A model generated the notes under the pieces. That model did no database searches. It saw only the letters and a list, made by a program, of their open reading frames with translations, and was not told where the DNA came from. The translations under genes and the position numbers were made by a program. Positions 18,397-27,225 of a stretch of DNA of 64,000 nucleotides are shown here, one piece after another. Positions within the stretch are counted from its first letter, which is position 1. The number at the start of each line of letters is the position of its first letter. Where the stretch lies: contig JAGAXG010000029.1 of assembly GCA_017941035.1 (NCBI GenBank), positions 1 through 64,000 on the forward strand. Direction: 5' to 3'. The stretch is from a bacterium. Its GTDB lineage: Bacteria > Cyanobacteriota > Vampirovibrionia > Gastranaerophilales > Gastranaerophilaceae.

Positions 18397-18424
18397 TTGA
18401 AAAATAAAAAAAAATTGTTATAAT
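18397..18424 (+). promoter_or_regulatory. Promoter giving a leaderless message for the 18433 gene
   Basis: TTGAAA (18397-18402), 16-base spacer, TATAAT (18419-18424). The ATG is at 18433, only eight bases after the -10 box, and no ribosome site fits, so transcription should start at or next to the start codon. Confidence 0.65.
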
Positions 18425-18432
18425 TAGATTTA

Positions 18433-19044
18433 ATGAAGCATATATTTTTATTTATTATTATATTTGCCCTATCATGCATATTGCCTGTAAAAGCTGAAGA
18501 GCTACCTGATATACAGCTTGATATGCGTCTTTATGACGGAGTAGAAGTACCTGCAGGAGTTGTCATTTCAGCAATAAATATGCAGGAAATATCGACAGAA
18601 ACTTGTCCTGAGGGATTTAAAGTTAAATTATTGGCGTCCAATGATTTATTTATTGAAGAAACAAAGGTAATTCCTGAAAGTACGGCTTTTTATGGTTATA
18701 TAGAGAAAATTAATGAACCGATAGTTGGAACAAATGCTTCAATGAAGGTAAAAATTACCAAAATGGTTTATTCAGATGGGTTTGAGATTCCGATTGTAGG
18801 GTATATTTATACGTCAAATTCCAATTTGATAGGCGGTGAATTAACTCAACCTTCGGAATGGGTTAAAAAGCCTCATTATCAGGACAAATTCCAAAAAACA
18901 GCTTGGAATTATAGAGGTCCGACATTGCAAATAAGACCTGGAGGGAAGCGCTCTATGGGTAGGCACATTCGCGTTCCTGCAGGAGATAGAGTGCTGATAA
19001 TTTTAACTGCACCTTTGACTGTCACTCATATTGTTTCAGAATAG
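18433..19044 (+). CDS. Secreted protein, VirB10/TrbI-like beta domain (tentative)
   Basis: A 203-residue exported protein with a signal peptide ending near residue 21 (PVKA|EE). The mature part contains EVPAG, then a strand-rich stretch, FEIPIVGYI, and a second RVPAG near the C-terminus. The order of PAG turns, hydrophobic strands and an IGGE loop parallels its neighbour at 19127, and both vaguely resemble the VirB10/TrbI outer-membrane beta domain. I do not recognise a precise family. It probably acts in the periplasm or at the outer membrane, near the TonB-ExbBD system encoded downstream. Confidence 0.6.
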   Translation: MKHIFLFIIIFALSCILPVKAEELPDIQLDMRLYDGVEVPAGVVISAINMQEISTETCPEGFKVKLLASNDLFIEETKVIPESTAFYGYIEKINEPIVGTNASMKVKITKMVYSDGFEIPIVGYIYTSNSNLIGGELTQPSEWVKKPHYQDKFQKTAWNYRGPTLQIRPGGKRSMGRHIRVPAGDRVLIILTAPLTVTHIVSE

Positions 19045-19126
19045 TTCTTAATGAATTGACAAAATATAATAAAGAGTTAAAATTTATAATAAATGGATGT
19101 TATATACTCATGGAGGTTGAGTAAAA

Positions 19127-19840
19127 ATGAAAAAAATATTATTTTCACTTTTAATTGTTTTTTGTGGATTAAGTGCTTTTTCAGCTCAAAATTTCAGCTA
19201 TACTACAGAAAATACTCAAGAAGTGGATAATTATAAAATAAACGAAACTACTTTAAAAGGGCGTGTTGTTACTGTTCCTGCCGGAGAAGAATTTCGCGGG
19301 ATTTTCATGGCTCCTATAAGTTCTGAAACAGCTTATGCTGGTCAACAGGTTACTTTGGCACTTCATTCCGATTTTTATTATAACGGAAAAGAGATTGCAC
19401 CTGCGGGAAGTTCTGTTGTCGGGACTGTAATAGAAGTTTGTAAAGCTAGACATGGTACTCTGAATGGGAAGTTAACTTTAAGATTTACTCATATTGTTAC
19501 CCCTAACGGGCTTGATATTCCTATATCTGCAGTCATTAAAACAGATGATAATACTGGTACTTTGGTAGGGGGTACTAAGACAGATGTTGTAAAAGAATAT
19601 GCAAAAGATTTAGCTATAGGAGCAGGTGCAGGCGCATTGGTAGGGACTATAGCCGGTCCGTTGGCAGGCGGCAGTGTTGGTAGGGGAGCTGCTATGATGA
19701 CGGCTGTCGGTGCTGGTGGCGGGTTAATAAAATCAGTATGGGATAAAGGCAGTGATGTACAAATTCCTGTCAGCGCTTCTGTTGAACTCGTTTTACTCCA
19801 ACCTATTACTGTCAATCCGTCAAGTGCTCAAAATAAGTAA
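19127..19840 (+). CDS. Secreted VirB10/TrbI-like protein with glycine-zipper segment
   Basis: A 237-residue exported protein (signal peptide about 1-20, FSA|QN). Residues 50-145 carry VPAGEEF, APISSETAYAGQQV, PAGSSVVGTVIEV and LTLRFTHIVTPNG followed by DIPISAVI, closely matching the flow of VirB10/TrbI beta-barrel domains. Residues about 165-205 are Gly/Ala-rich (GAGAGALVGTIAGPLAGG) and could form a membrane-inserting glycine zipper. It is a paralogue of the preceding gene. GGAGG lies 12-13 bases before the ATG. The TonB-like gene follows after 77 bp, so it may be in the same functional unit. Confidence 0.65.
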   Translation: MKKILFSLLIVFCGLSAFSAQNFSYTTENTQEVDNYKINETTLKGRVVTVPAGEEFRGIFMAPISSETAYAGQQVTLALHSDFYYNGKEIAPAGSSVVGTVIEVCKARHGTLNGKLTLRFTHIVTPNGLDIPISAVIKTDDNTGTLVGGTKTDVVKEYAKDLAIGAGAGALVGTIAGPLAGGSVGRGAAMMTAVGAGGGLIKSVWDKGSDVQIPVSASVELVLLQPITVNPSSAQNK

Positions 19841-19917
19841 ATCGGGGAATAATTTTATTTGTTTGTTAAAATAAAATTATACTTGTATAAGAATTATTAT
19901 TGTAATTAGGGAATGAA

Positions 19918-21159
19918 ATGTCATTATTAGGAAAATATACTGAAAATACTAAAACTAGAGTTAATAAAAAATATTATTCAAATGAGCCGGAATATAGAAT
20001 GCCCGCTGTAACAAGGGAGACTAATGATGGGTCTATATCTTTAAAAAAAGGTATTACTATCTCGTCTATTCTTCATCCAGCAACTCTTGTTATTGTTTGG
20101 CTTTTGGTTATTATTTTGGCGCTGTTTAATATTGATTTATTTAAGTTCTCTAGACCAAAACCAAAAGTTAATGATATAGAATTTGTACTTGTAGATCATG
20201 AGGATAAACCTAGGGATCCAAATACAAAAAACAGGGCTGATATGAATTCACGCTCAGGTGGAATTAATAATCCTAAATTACCTGTATCAATGCCAGCATC
20301 CCAATCACAACCGAGTGCGAAACCAGCAGGCGGAGGTGCTCCAAAAGTAGCTCAAAAAGCTCCTGCAAATAAAATTATGCAAGCATTGACACCTAAAAAG
20401 CAAACCCCGTCAAAAACATCATCGCAAACTACTACACAAAAGAATATAAAGCCTTCTCCAAGTGTTAGTCAGGCTATACCGAATAAGACTTCTGCTCGCC
20501 CTCAACCGCCGACTGCACGCCCTTCGATGCGTCCTCCAATGTCGACACCAAAGGTCGTTCAGAGACCTTCTGCTTCTCCGTTTAAAATACCTGTTCCTTC
20601 TGGGGGAACAACTTCAGGTCAATATGCAACAGGTCCTATAAGCGGATCCGGAACTTCTAAAACCGGAGGTTCGTCAGGAAGTGGAAATTATTCGCCAAAT
20701 CCTTCTTTAGCGCCTATCGGCACCGGTTCTGGTACTCGTACGGCATCAAGAGGCACAGGTTCTTCCGGTTCAGGTAGTGGTCACGGAGCAGGAGGAAGAA
20801 GTGGTTCTGGTGGTGGCAACCCCGGTGGCGGCGGAGGACGTCCTGGTATTGATGCTATAAAGGAACCAGACTTTGGTCCTTATATGAGAGAATTACAGCG
20901 TCGTATTAAAATGAACTGGGATCCTCCTAAAGGTAATGAAAGTAAACGTGTTGTTTTATTATTCAAAATTGCTAAAGACGGAAGATTGTTGTCTTGCAGT
21001 GTATTAAAATCATCAGGACTCCAAAATGCTGATAAAGCAGCTTTAAATGCCGTTCATTTAGCTGCTCCGTTCAGACCGCTTCCGCCTGAATACAAGGGAG
21101 CAAATATTGATATCCAATTTACGTTTGATTATAACGTATTTGGAGCTACTAAATATTAG
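19918..21159 (+). CDS. TonB/TolA-like energy transducer
   Basis: A 413-residue protein. It has an unusually long cytoplasmic N-terminus (about 1-55), one membrane helix (about 56-75, LVIVWLLVIILALF), a Pro/Ser/Gln-rich then Gly/Ser-rich periplasmic spacer (about 95-310), and a C-terminal TonB-type domain (about 318-413) with YMRELQRRIKMNW, a VVLLFKIAKDG strand and APFRPLPPE. It should couple ExbBD proton-motive-force energy to outer-membrane receptors or, if TolA-like, to envelope constriction. The exbB- and exbD-type genes follow at 33 and 4 bp, supporting one operon. AGGGAA precedes the ATG. Confidence 0.85.
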   Translation: MSLLGKYTENTKTRVNKKYYSNEPEYRMPAVTRETNDGSISLKKGITISSILHPATLVIVWLLVIILALFNIDLFKFSRPKPKVNDIEFVLVDHEDKPRDPNTKNRADMNSRSGGINNPKLPVSMPASQSQPSAKPAGGGAPKVAQKAPANKIMQALTPKKQTPSKTSSQTTTQKNIKPSPSVSQAIPNKTSARPQPPTARPSMRPPMSTPKVVQRPSASPFKIPVPSGGTTSGQYATGPISGSGTSKTGGSSGSGNYSPNPSLAPIGTGSGTRTASRGTGSSGSGSGHGAGGRSGSGGGNPGGGGGRPGIDAIKEPDFGPYMRELQRRIKMNWDPPKGNESKRVVLLFKIAKDGRLLSCSVLKSSGLQNADKAALNAVHLAAPFRPLPPEYKGANIDIQFTFDYNVFGATKY

Positions 21160-21192
21160 AGTTATTACAAAAGAAAATGAGGATAAAAAATT

Positions 21193-21846
21193 ATGGAATT
21201 GTTATTAGAATCTATTAAAATGGACTGGCCGGTATTACTACCGATTTTTGTATGTTCAATTTTAGTTTTAGGAGTAGTAATTAGCAAATGGTCGTTTTTC
21301 AAAAAAAATCAGCGTGATATAGCTGTTTACATGAGAGAATTGAATAGAGAACTTCAAAACAATGATCTCCGTGCCGCTCAGGATACTGCTATGAATTGCG
21401 GAGGAGTAATAGGAGAAGTTATTGAAGAAGCTGTTAGAATTTTTTCTGAACAAAAGCAAGGTTTCTCAAGATCATTTGATATTTCTGCTGCACTGGCTAC
21501 AAGAAAATTAGAAAGCCATTTAACAATTTTAGGTACTATCGGTGGTGTAGCTCCATTCTTAGGTTTATTTGGTACTGTTGTTCGTATTCTTTTAACATTT
21601 AATATTTTGGCAGATGCAGGAAATCAGGCTGCTACTGTAGCTTCAGGCATAGGCTCTGCTTTAATTGCTACAGCTTTCGGTTTGGGGGTTGCTATTGTTG
21701 CAGTTATTTTCTTTAACTCTTTCCAATCTATCGTCAAACATTACGAAGATGATTTCCAATTAATTAAGTTATTATTCTTGAGTTTTGTTGATTCAGAAGG
21801 GGAAACTTCTTCTTATTCTTCATCAGCAAAAATTAATTTGAAATAG
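21193..21846 (+). CDS. exbB: ExbB/TolQ-family proton channel subunit
   Basis: A 217-residue MotA/TolQ/ExbB-family protein with three membrane helices (about 13-34, 109-132 and 148-175). The conserved core GTIGGVAPFLGLFGTVVRI around 110-130 and the Ala/Gly-rich third helix (SGIGSALIATAFGLGVAIVAV) are clear. It forms the pentameric scaffold that, with ExbD dimers, converts proton flow into motion of TonB or TolA. It lies between the TonB-like gene and two exbD-type genes. TolQ is an alternative name that sequence alone cannot exclude. Confidence 0.9.
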   Translation: MELLLESIKMDWPVLLPIFVCSILVLGVVISKWSFFKKNQRDIAVYMRELNRELQNNDLRAAQDTAMNCGGVIGEVIEEAVRIFSEQKQGFSRSFDISAALATRKLESHLTILGTIGGVAPFLGLFGTVVRILLTFNILADAGNQAATVASGIGSALIATAFGLGVAIVAVIFFNSFQSIVKHYEDDFQLIKLLFLSFVDSEGETSSYSSSAKINLK

Positions 21847-21850
21847 GTAT

Positions 21851-22330
21851 ATGGACATGGCATTTGGCAATAATAAAGAAAATAAAATATTTTCAGAAAT
21901 TAACATAACTCCGTTAACAGATATTTTTCTGGTTCTGTTGATTATAATGATGGTTGTAGCTCCATCTTTCCAATCTCAGGATATGAATGTTGATGTTCCG
22001 GAAGTTAATAACGGAGTAAATATTGAAGAATCCAAAGTTACTGTTGCTGTTACTCATGATGGGGCAATGTATGTTAATGGTGAACCTATACAAGCTTCTG
22101 CCTTGACTGATAAATTAATTGCATTGAAAGATGATAACGAAAAACAAGAGGTTATTGTTAAAGCAGATAAAAATATAAAAAGTTCTACTATTATGGATAT
22201 AATGGATTCTGCTCAGAATGCAGAATATAAAAAACTGATTGTCGCCGGTGAACCTTTGAATAAAAAGGAACAAAAACAATTAGAGCAAGATGCTCGTGAA
22301 TCTGTTAATTTACCAACGGAGGAAGAATAA
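21851..22330 (+). CDS. exbD: ExbD/TolR-family protein, copy 1
   Basis: A 159-residue protein with one N-terminal membrane helix following EINITPLTD, where the Asp in LTDIFLVLL is the proton-carrying residue of ExbD/TolR. The rest is a periplasmic domain with VEADK-like strand (VIVKADKNIKSSTIMDIMD) and a charged C-terminal extension absent from copy 2. It follows exbB by four bases and overlaps copy 2 by one base (TAATG). Confidence 0.9.
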   Translation: MDMAFGNNKENKIFSEINITPLTDIFLVLLIIMMVVAPSFQSQDMNVDVPEVNNGVNIEESKVTVAVTHDGAMYVNGEPIQASALTDKLIALKDDNEKQEVIVKADKNIKSSTIMDIMDSAQNAEYKKLIVAGEPLNKKEQKQLEQDARESVNLPTEEE

Positions 22331-22710
22331 TGAGAAAAACTTTTAATGAAATAAATATAACTCCGTTAACGGATATTTTTCTGGTTCTGTTGATTATAAT
22401 GATGGTTGTTGCTCCATTACTTGATCAACAAGGTATAAGTTTGACTGTACCTGAAAATGTCGAATCCGAAAAAATTGATAAAGATCCTCAAATTCTTACT
22501 GTTTATGTAACTAAAAGTAATAAATATTTTATAAATAATGAGGAAATTGCTCCTGATTTATTGGGCACGACACTAAGTAACGAAATAAAAAATTATCCGG
22601 ACGGAATGCTTATAAAAACAGATGGGGAATCTACTCATGGAGCTGTTGTTACTTTAATGGATAAAGCAAGATATGCAGGGGTAAAAGCTATTTCAATAGA
22701 TAAGATTTAG
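22330..22710 (+). CDS. exbD: ExbD/TolR-family protein, copy 2
   Basis: A 126-residue paralogue with the same ITPLTDIFLVLLIIMMVVAP helix including the functional Asp, and the periplasmic fold ending in KADG-like IKTDGESTHGAVVTLMD. Its membrane-helix DNA is nearly identical to copy 1 (61 bp, two mismatches), whereas the periplasmic parts diverge. Two different ExbD chains could form a heterodimer in one channel. The stop overlaps the convergent helicase gene by four bases. Confidence 0.9.
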   Translation: MRKTFNEINITPLTDIFLVLLIIMMVVAPLLDQQGISLTVPENVESEKIDKDPQILTVYVTKSNKYFINNEEIAPDLLGTTLSNEIKNYPDGMLIKTDGESTHGAVVTLMDKARYAGVKAISIDKI

Positions 22711-25016
22711 TCTACGTTTACAGGTTCTCGCATAATTTTTTCAATTGCTTCACGGGCAGTGAATACTAATGCTTCCGGAATATTATCTATTACTGTTAAT
22801 TGTCTTAGAACATCAACTACTCGTTTGAATGCTCTGACTATATCTCCTTCCCCAATATCCATTGTTTCAGTAACAGTCTCCCACTCTGCTCCTTCAACCC
22901 ATAATTCTATCATAGAGCTGAAATAAGGATTAATGTATAAAGGGGTATCTATGTCATGACAATTTTGTACTTTTTCAATTTTTCGTTTAATGTTTCTAAT
23001 TTTATTCAATGTTTTTCTTACTTCTTCCGAAAATGGAACATATGGTACTTCAATTCGAATATCTTCAGTCGTAATCGCACAAATTATAGCTGAAAGTTGT
23101 GCAGGAGTGAGGTTTTCCAATAATCCTGAATGAATAATTTCACAAAGATAAAGTTCATTTTCTGTACGAAGCTGAGAAGTAATCTTTCCTTTTTCTGTCG
23201 GGTAATTATTTGATAGATAACCGTATTCTTCGAGAACTGCTCGGTGCGCTAAAAATTTATTCCAATATATATCTTTTTGTTTTTCTATTTCTTTTTCAAG
23301 TTTTTTACGTTTTGATTCGTAACGTGCTCGAACTTCAAGTGCTTTAGAGTGTTTTTTATACATATTGCATTGATTACATAAGAAACTTTGCATTTTTTGT
23401 AAATCTTTTTTATTTTGTTCTCCAAAAGCAAGAATTTCTGCAGATAATCCTCTGTGTTTGGATTTTTCTTGTTGTTTAATTTTTTTGAATGTTTTGCGGT
23501 TTTGAACATAAATAAATCGTATTTTATCAAATTCTTTAATATCTTCGTCTGTAAGCTTATTTGGACATACAAATTTTCTTTCTTCAATTTGTTTGTCAAA
23601 TTCTTCAATTTGGGCTAAAAGAGGTTTAAACCTATAATCAGAAGAATAATATCCAAAGCTTTTCAAAATCAATTCTTTTGATTCATCTAAAGAAAATCTT
23701 TGCAAAAGGTTTAATACCATAGAATAACTTGGAGAAAATTTACTTTCAAGAGGGTTAGAATTGCTCAGCACAAGTTCTGCCACTTCCTCAGGAGATTGGA
23801 ATGATGTTCCTACAACAGTAACATAGCCAACTTCATCCATTCCGCGTCTGCCTGCTCGTCCGGACATTTGAAGAAATTCATTCGCCGTAAGCATTCTATG
23901 ACCTGAATCTGTTCGTTTGCTAACAGAACTTATAATTGTAGATCGTGCAGGCATGTTTATTCCTGCAGCTAAAGTTTCTGTTGCAAATACAACTTTAATA
24001 AGTCCTTTTTGAAATAATTTTTCAACGAGATTTTTCCATGCAGGTAAAAGTCCCGCATGGTGAGAAGCTACACCTTGGACTAAATATTCGATGTTTTTAT
24101 TTCCGTAAAGATGGGGATTTTGTGAAATAAATTCATCTATAAATTCTTTTATTTCTTCTTGTTCTTTGCGTGTATTCAATTCTAAACCTGAACATTTTTC
24201 CATTTGTTCATCACATTTTTTTCGAGAAAAAGTAAAGTATATTGCAGGAAGCATATCTTGTTGTGCAAGGTTTGAAATGATTTGTCTCACATAAGATTTT
24301 TTATTTTTATCACGTTTTCCTTTAGACCATTGCGGGCGCTCAGGTTTGATTTTATTGTTTAATTGCCCTGAAGGCGTAAATAAAGGTAATAATTTATATG
24401 GTTGCGAAGAATCAAAATAGTAAAATTTTAATGGTACAGGACGAAAATCAGTATTAACAAGTTTTGTTTTAGAATGCACAGTGTTAATCCAATCTGTTAA
24501 TTCCTGGCAATTGGCAACGGTTGCAGAAAGAGCAATAATTTGAATATTCGTAGGACAGTAAATGATACTTTCTTCCCAAACAGTCCCCCTTTGTTCGTCA
24601 TTCATGTAGTGAACTTCATCTAACACAACATATCTTACATTTTTTAAATTATCTGCAACTGCACCAAAATTTGTGCCGTAGAGCATATTACGAAAAACTT
24701 CTGTTGTCATAATAACAATTTGGGCATTACGATTAATAGTTGTATCTCCGGTTAAAAGTCCTACTTTATCCTGTCCGTATTCTTCACAAAAATCATAAAA
24801 TTTTTGGTTTGAAAGAGCTTTTAAAGGAGTAGTGTAAAAAATTCTTACATTTTCTTTTAAAGCATTGTGAACTGCATGCTGTGCAATTACAGTTTTTCCG
24901 GCTCCTGTAGGTGCACAAACAACAACGCTTTCCCCGTTGTCAATAATTTCGCAAGCTTCTTTTTGAAAATCATCTAATTCAAAAGGAAATTCCATAATTT
25001 CTTTTTCTATACTCAT
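22707..25016 (-). CDS. Ski2-like DExH RNA helicase with C-terminal DSHCT domain
   Basis: A 769-residue superfamily 2 helicase of the Ski2/Mtr4 type found in cyanobacteria and plastids. Motifs: Walker A APTGAGKT (35-42), TTPLKALSNQK, DEVH (133-136), SATVAN, and the C-terminal RecA domain with ETLAAGINMPA and MSGRAGRRG. A DSHCT-like region fills the last ~180 residues after a charged coiled segment containing a CxxC. It probably unwinds RNA during decay or ribosome maturation. I start at the ATG complementary to 25014-25016; an in-frame TTG two codons upstream is less likely, because TATAAT ends six bases before this ATG and no ribosome site exists. Confidence 0.9.
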   Translation of the reverse strand: MSIEKEIMEFPFELDDFQKEACEIIDNGESVVVCAPTGAGKTVIAQHAVHNALKENVRIFYTTPLKALSNQKFYDFCEEYGQDKVGLLTGDTTINRNAQIVIMTTEVFRNMLYGTNFGAVADNLKNVRYVVLDEVHYMNDEQRGTVWEESIIYCPTNIQIIALSATVANCQELTDWINTVHSKTKLVNTDFRPVPLKFYYFDSSQPYKLLPLFTPSGQLNNKIKPERPQWSKGKRDKNKKSYVRQIISNLAQQDMLPAIYFTFSRKKCDEQMEKCSGLELNTRKEQEEIKEFIDEFISQNPHLYGNKNIEYLVQGVASHHAGLLPAWKNLVEKLFQKGLIKVVFATETLAAGINMPARSTIISSVSKRTDSGHRMLTANEFLQMSGRAGRRGMDEVGYVTVVGTSFQSPEEVAELVLSNSNPLESKFSPSYSMVLNLLQRFSLDESKELILKSFGYYSSDYRFKPLLAQIEEFDKQIEERKFVCPNKLTDEDIKEFDKIRFIYVQNRKTFKKIKQQEKSKHRGLSAEILAFGEQNKKDLQKMQSFLCNQCNMYKKHSKALEVRARYESKRKKLEKEIEKQKDIYWNKFLAHRAVLEEYGYLSNNYPTEKGKITSQLRTENELYLCEIIHSGLLENLTPAQLSAIICAITTEDIRIEVPYVPFSEEVRKTLNKIRNIKRKIEKVQNCHDIDTPLYINPYFSSMIELWVEGAEWETVTETMDIGEGDIVRAFKRVVDVLRQLTVIDNIPEALVFTAREAIEKIMREPVNVD

Positions 25017-25022
25017 ATACAA

Positions 25023-25028
25023 ATTATA
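25023..25028 (-). promoter_or_regulatory. -10 box of the helicase gene, leaderless start
   Basis: Minus strand TATAAT six bases before the ATG, with no ribosome site between. No good -35 hexamer is visible. A start point seven bases after the -10 would fall on the A of the ATG. Confidence 0.5.
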
Positions 25029-25062
25029 GCATAGAACAATAAAATATTGTAGTTTTTACAAA

Positions 25063-25088
25063 AAAAAACAGGTTTTAAACCTGTTTTT
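25063..25088 (-). terminator. Terminator of serS
   Basis: AAAACAGG (25065-25072) pairs with CCTGTTTT (25080-25087) around TTTTAAA, overlapping the serS stop codon on the minus strand and followed there by a run of T (the A run at 25060-25068). Confidence 0.75.
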
Positions 25089-26352
25089 AAATTTTATCAA
25101 AACCTGTGTATTTTCTTAAAACTTCAGGAATTATTATTGTGCCGTCCGCTTGCTGGAAGTTTTCTATAATTGCGGCAAATGTTCTACCTACTGCAAGCCC
25201 TGAACCGTTAATTGTGTGTACAAACTTTGTTTTCCCTGTTGCTTTTTCTTTGTAACGAATGTTTGCGCGTCTTGCTTGATAGTCTCCGTAATTTGAACAA
25301 CTTGAGATTTCTTTATAAGTATTGTAAGAAGGCAACCATACTTCTAAATCCCAACATTTATTTGCACTAAATCCTATATCTGCAGTACAAAGAGCGACTT
25401 TTCTATATGGTAAACCTAATAACTGCAACATTCTTTCTCCATCTGCAGTAAGCTTAGCATGTTCTTCTGGGGAAGATTCAGGAGTAGTATATTTAACCAT
25501 TTCAACTTTATTAAATTGATGAACTCTGATCAATCCTCTTGTATCTTTACCTGCGGATCCTGCTTCACGTCTGAAACATGGAGTGTATGCAGTCATATAC
25601 ATTGGTAAATCATCTTCTGACAAAATTTCTCCTGCATAAATATTTGTTACAGGCACCTCTGCAGTCGGAATAAGGTACAAATCTTCATTTTCACATTTGT
25701 ACATGTCTTCTTTAAATTTTGGCAACTGTCCTGTTCCTGTCATAGTAGCAGCATTTGCCATAAATGGAGGTAAAATTTCTTCGTATCCTTCGTTTTCAGT
25801 ATGCTGATCTAAGAAAAAGTTTATAATTGCTCTTTCTAAGCGTGCACCCTTGCCACGATATAATGTAAATCTTGACTGAGAAAGTTTTACCCCTCGTTCA
25901 AAATCAACCAAACCTTTTTCTTCACATATATCCCAGTGAGCTTTTGGTTCAAAATTAAATTTTGTAGGTTCTCCCCAAGTTGAAACAACAACATTATCGT
26001 CTTCAGAAGTTCCGATTGGAGTCGTTTCATCAGGAATATTCGGGATATGCAAAAGAACGTTTCTTTGTTTAGCATCAAGTTCGTTTTGTTTTTCTTCTAA
26101 TTCTTTAATCTCGTCTCCCAATGCACGAACTTCTTCCTGAATCTTGTCAGTATTTTCTCCATTTTTCTTCATTATACCAATTTTTTGAGATTCATTTTTA
26201 CGTTTTGCTCGAAGCTCATCAGCTTGAGCTTGAATTTTTCTTCGCTCTTCATCTATTGTAATAACTTCATCTATTGACCATTGTGGATTTCTTCTTTTTA
26301 ATAATTCATTTATTTTTCCCGGATTTTCTCTGATAAGCTTAATATCTAACAT
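25087..26352 (-). CDS. serS: Seryl-tRNA synthetase
   Basis: A 421-residue class II synthetase charging tRNA-Ser and tRNA-Sec with serine. The N-terminal ~110 residues form the long antiparallel coiled coil that grips the tRNA variable arm. Motif 2 is [22 protein letters not shown] and motif 3 is [16 protein letters not shown], both intact. Length is normal. GAGGGA lies six bases before the ATG. It reads as a single gene with its own terminator; no T-box-like leader is visible upstream. Confidence 0.97.
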   Translation of the reverse strand: MLDIKLIRENPGKINELLKRRNPQWSIDEVITIDEERRKIQAQADELRAKRKNESQKIGIMKKNGENTDKIQEEVRALGDEIKELEEKQNELDAKQRNVLLHIPNIPDETTPIGTSEDDNVVVSTWGEPTKFNFEPKAHWDICEEKGLVDFERGVKLSQSRFTLYRGKGARLERAIINFFLDQHTENEGYEEILPPFMANAATMTGTGQLPKFKEDMYKCENEDLYLIPTAEVPVTNIYAGEILSEDDLPMYMTAYTPCFRREAGSAGKDTRGLIRVHQFNKVEMVKYTTPESSPEEHAKLTADGERMLQLLGLPYRKVALCTADIGFSANKCWDLEVWLPSYNTYKEISSCSNYGDYQARRANIRYKEKATGKTKFVHTINGSGLAVGRTFAAIIENFQQADGTIIIPEVLRKYTGFDKI

Positions 26353-26501
26353 CTTTTCCCTCTTTCCTTTTTTTTGTTATAATGATAATTTAAATAAAAT
26401 TTATAATCAAGAGTTTTATAAGTTTATTCCTCTTGCGAAAAGTAAAAACATAGTTTATAAAAAGAATATAGAGGAATTAACGGAATAAAAGGAGATAAAC
26501 T

Positions 26502-26709
26502 ATGCTAAAACGCAGCCGCAGAGCTAATTTCGGAGGGGGCATTTTTAGCTAATTTCCTTGCCAAAAAGAAAAAAGCATTTACCTTAGCTGAAACTTTAAA
26601 TACGAAATTACATAGTTTTATTTTATGGTCTTCGATTGAGTCTTCAAAAAAAGATGCTGGAGCTCGTTCTTTTAATGCTACATTTACATATTACAGCAGT
26701 TATTATGAT
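26502..26709 (+). pseudogene. Frameshifted, truncated prepilin-like gene remnant
   Basis: An ATG with a good ribosome site (AAGGAG, seven bases upstream) opens a 16-codon frame ending at 26552. Shifting one base at the GGGGG run (26535-26539) joins it to a frame reading ...LAKKKKAFTLAETL..., a type IV prepilin signature with A|F cleavage and Glu at +5, which continues to a TGA at 26707-26709. The hydrophobic helix expected after FTLAE is missing (NTKLHSFILWSS instead), so even the shifted product is degenerate. The rest of the gap 26353-26820 holds only AT-rich DNA and the promoter at 26779. Confidence 0.6.
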
Positions 26710-26778
26710 AGAGAGAGTGAGAATAATCAAATTTTATGTGTAAGTGATTAAATTATAATTAAAAACTTGTTAATACAT

Positions 26779-26807
26779 TTGCCCTTTTTAAAAATATATT
26801 TTATAAT
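26779..26807 (+). promoter_or_regulatory. Promoter of the small gene at 26821
   Basis: TTGCCC (26779-26784), 17-base spacer, TATAAT (26802-26807). The TSS would fall near 26814, about seven bases before the ATG at 26821. Confidence 0.5.
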
Positions 26808-26820
26808 GGCTATTAGAGTC

Positions 26821-27153
26821 ATGTTGAAAAATCTTGTTAAACAATTGAGAACTATTGATGATGAGTGGTGGGACAAAAATGTTTCATCCCCTATTGTTAT
26901 TGATAAAAGTCAGATGAAAAAGAAGATTCTCAGAGGTCTTTCAAAACACGTTCTGAATTTATATGAAAAAAAATCAGATATTAGAAAATTTACAATGCTT
27001 GCTCTTTCAAATAAAGAAGATGAGTCTCATAATAATATTGTGGATGAGCTTTTTAGAAGCGGTACTGTTATTGACCCCTTAAGTCCTGAAAAATTAAATA
27101 ATCTTGTCGGGAATGATAATTTTTTAAAAGATTTGGGTTTTGAAGAATATTAG
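26821..27153 (+). CDS. Small protein of unknown function upstream of clpC
   Basis: A 110-residue charged, mostly helical cytoplasmic protein without recognised motifs (DDEWWDKN near the N-terminus, ILRGLSKHVLNLYEKK in the middle). I start at ATG 26821, because the in-frame ATG at 26806 overlaps the -10 box and the TTG at 26767 lies upstream of the promoter. No ribosome site is visible. It ends 72 bp before clpC, which has its own promoter. Function cannot be stated. Confidence 0.6.
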   Translation: MLKNLVKQLRTIDDEWWDKNVSSPIVIDKSQMKKKILRGLSKHVLNLYEKKSDIRKFTMLALSNKEDESHNNIVDELFRSGTVIDPLSPEKLNNLVGNDNFLKDLGFEEY

Positions 27154-27166
27154 TTTTTGTAACATA

Positions 27167-27196
27167 TTGAATTCTTTTATCTTTTTGGTGTATAAT
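27167..27196 (+). promoter_or_regulatory. Promoter of clpC
   Basis: TTGAAT (27167-27172), 18-base spacer, TATAAT (27191-27196). The ATG is at 27226 with AGGAG six to seven bases upstream. No CtsR- or CIRCE-type operator is seen. Confidence 0.65.
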
Positions 27197-27225
27197 TTGT
27201 ATATAAGAAGATATAGGAGTAAAAA

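Noticed and set aside
26353..26501. T-box or other leader element upstream of serS
   Set aside because: No specifier stem, T-box sequence or antiterminator is visible; the region is AT-rich with only a ribosome site.
26767..26820. TTG start extending the small gene before clpC
   Set aside because: The start lies upstream of the TTGCCC-17-TATAAT promoter, so the extension would not be transcribed from it.
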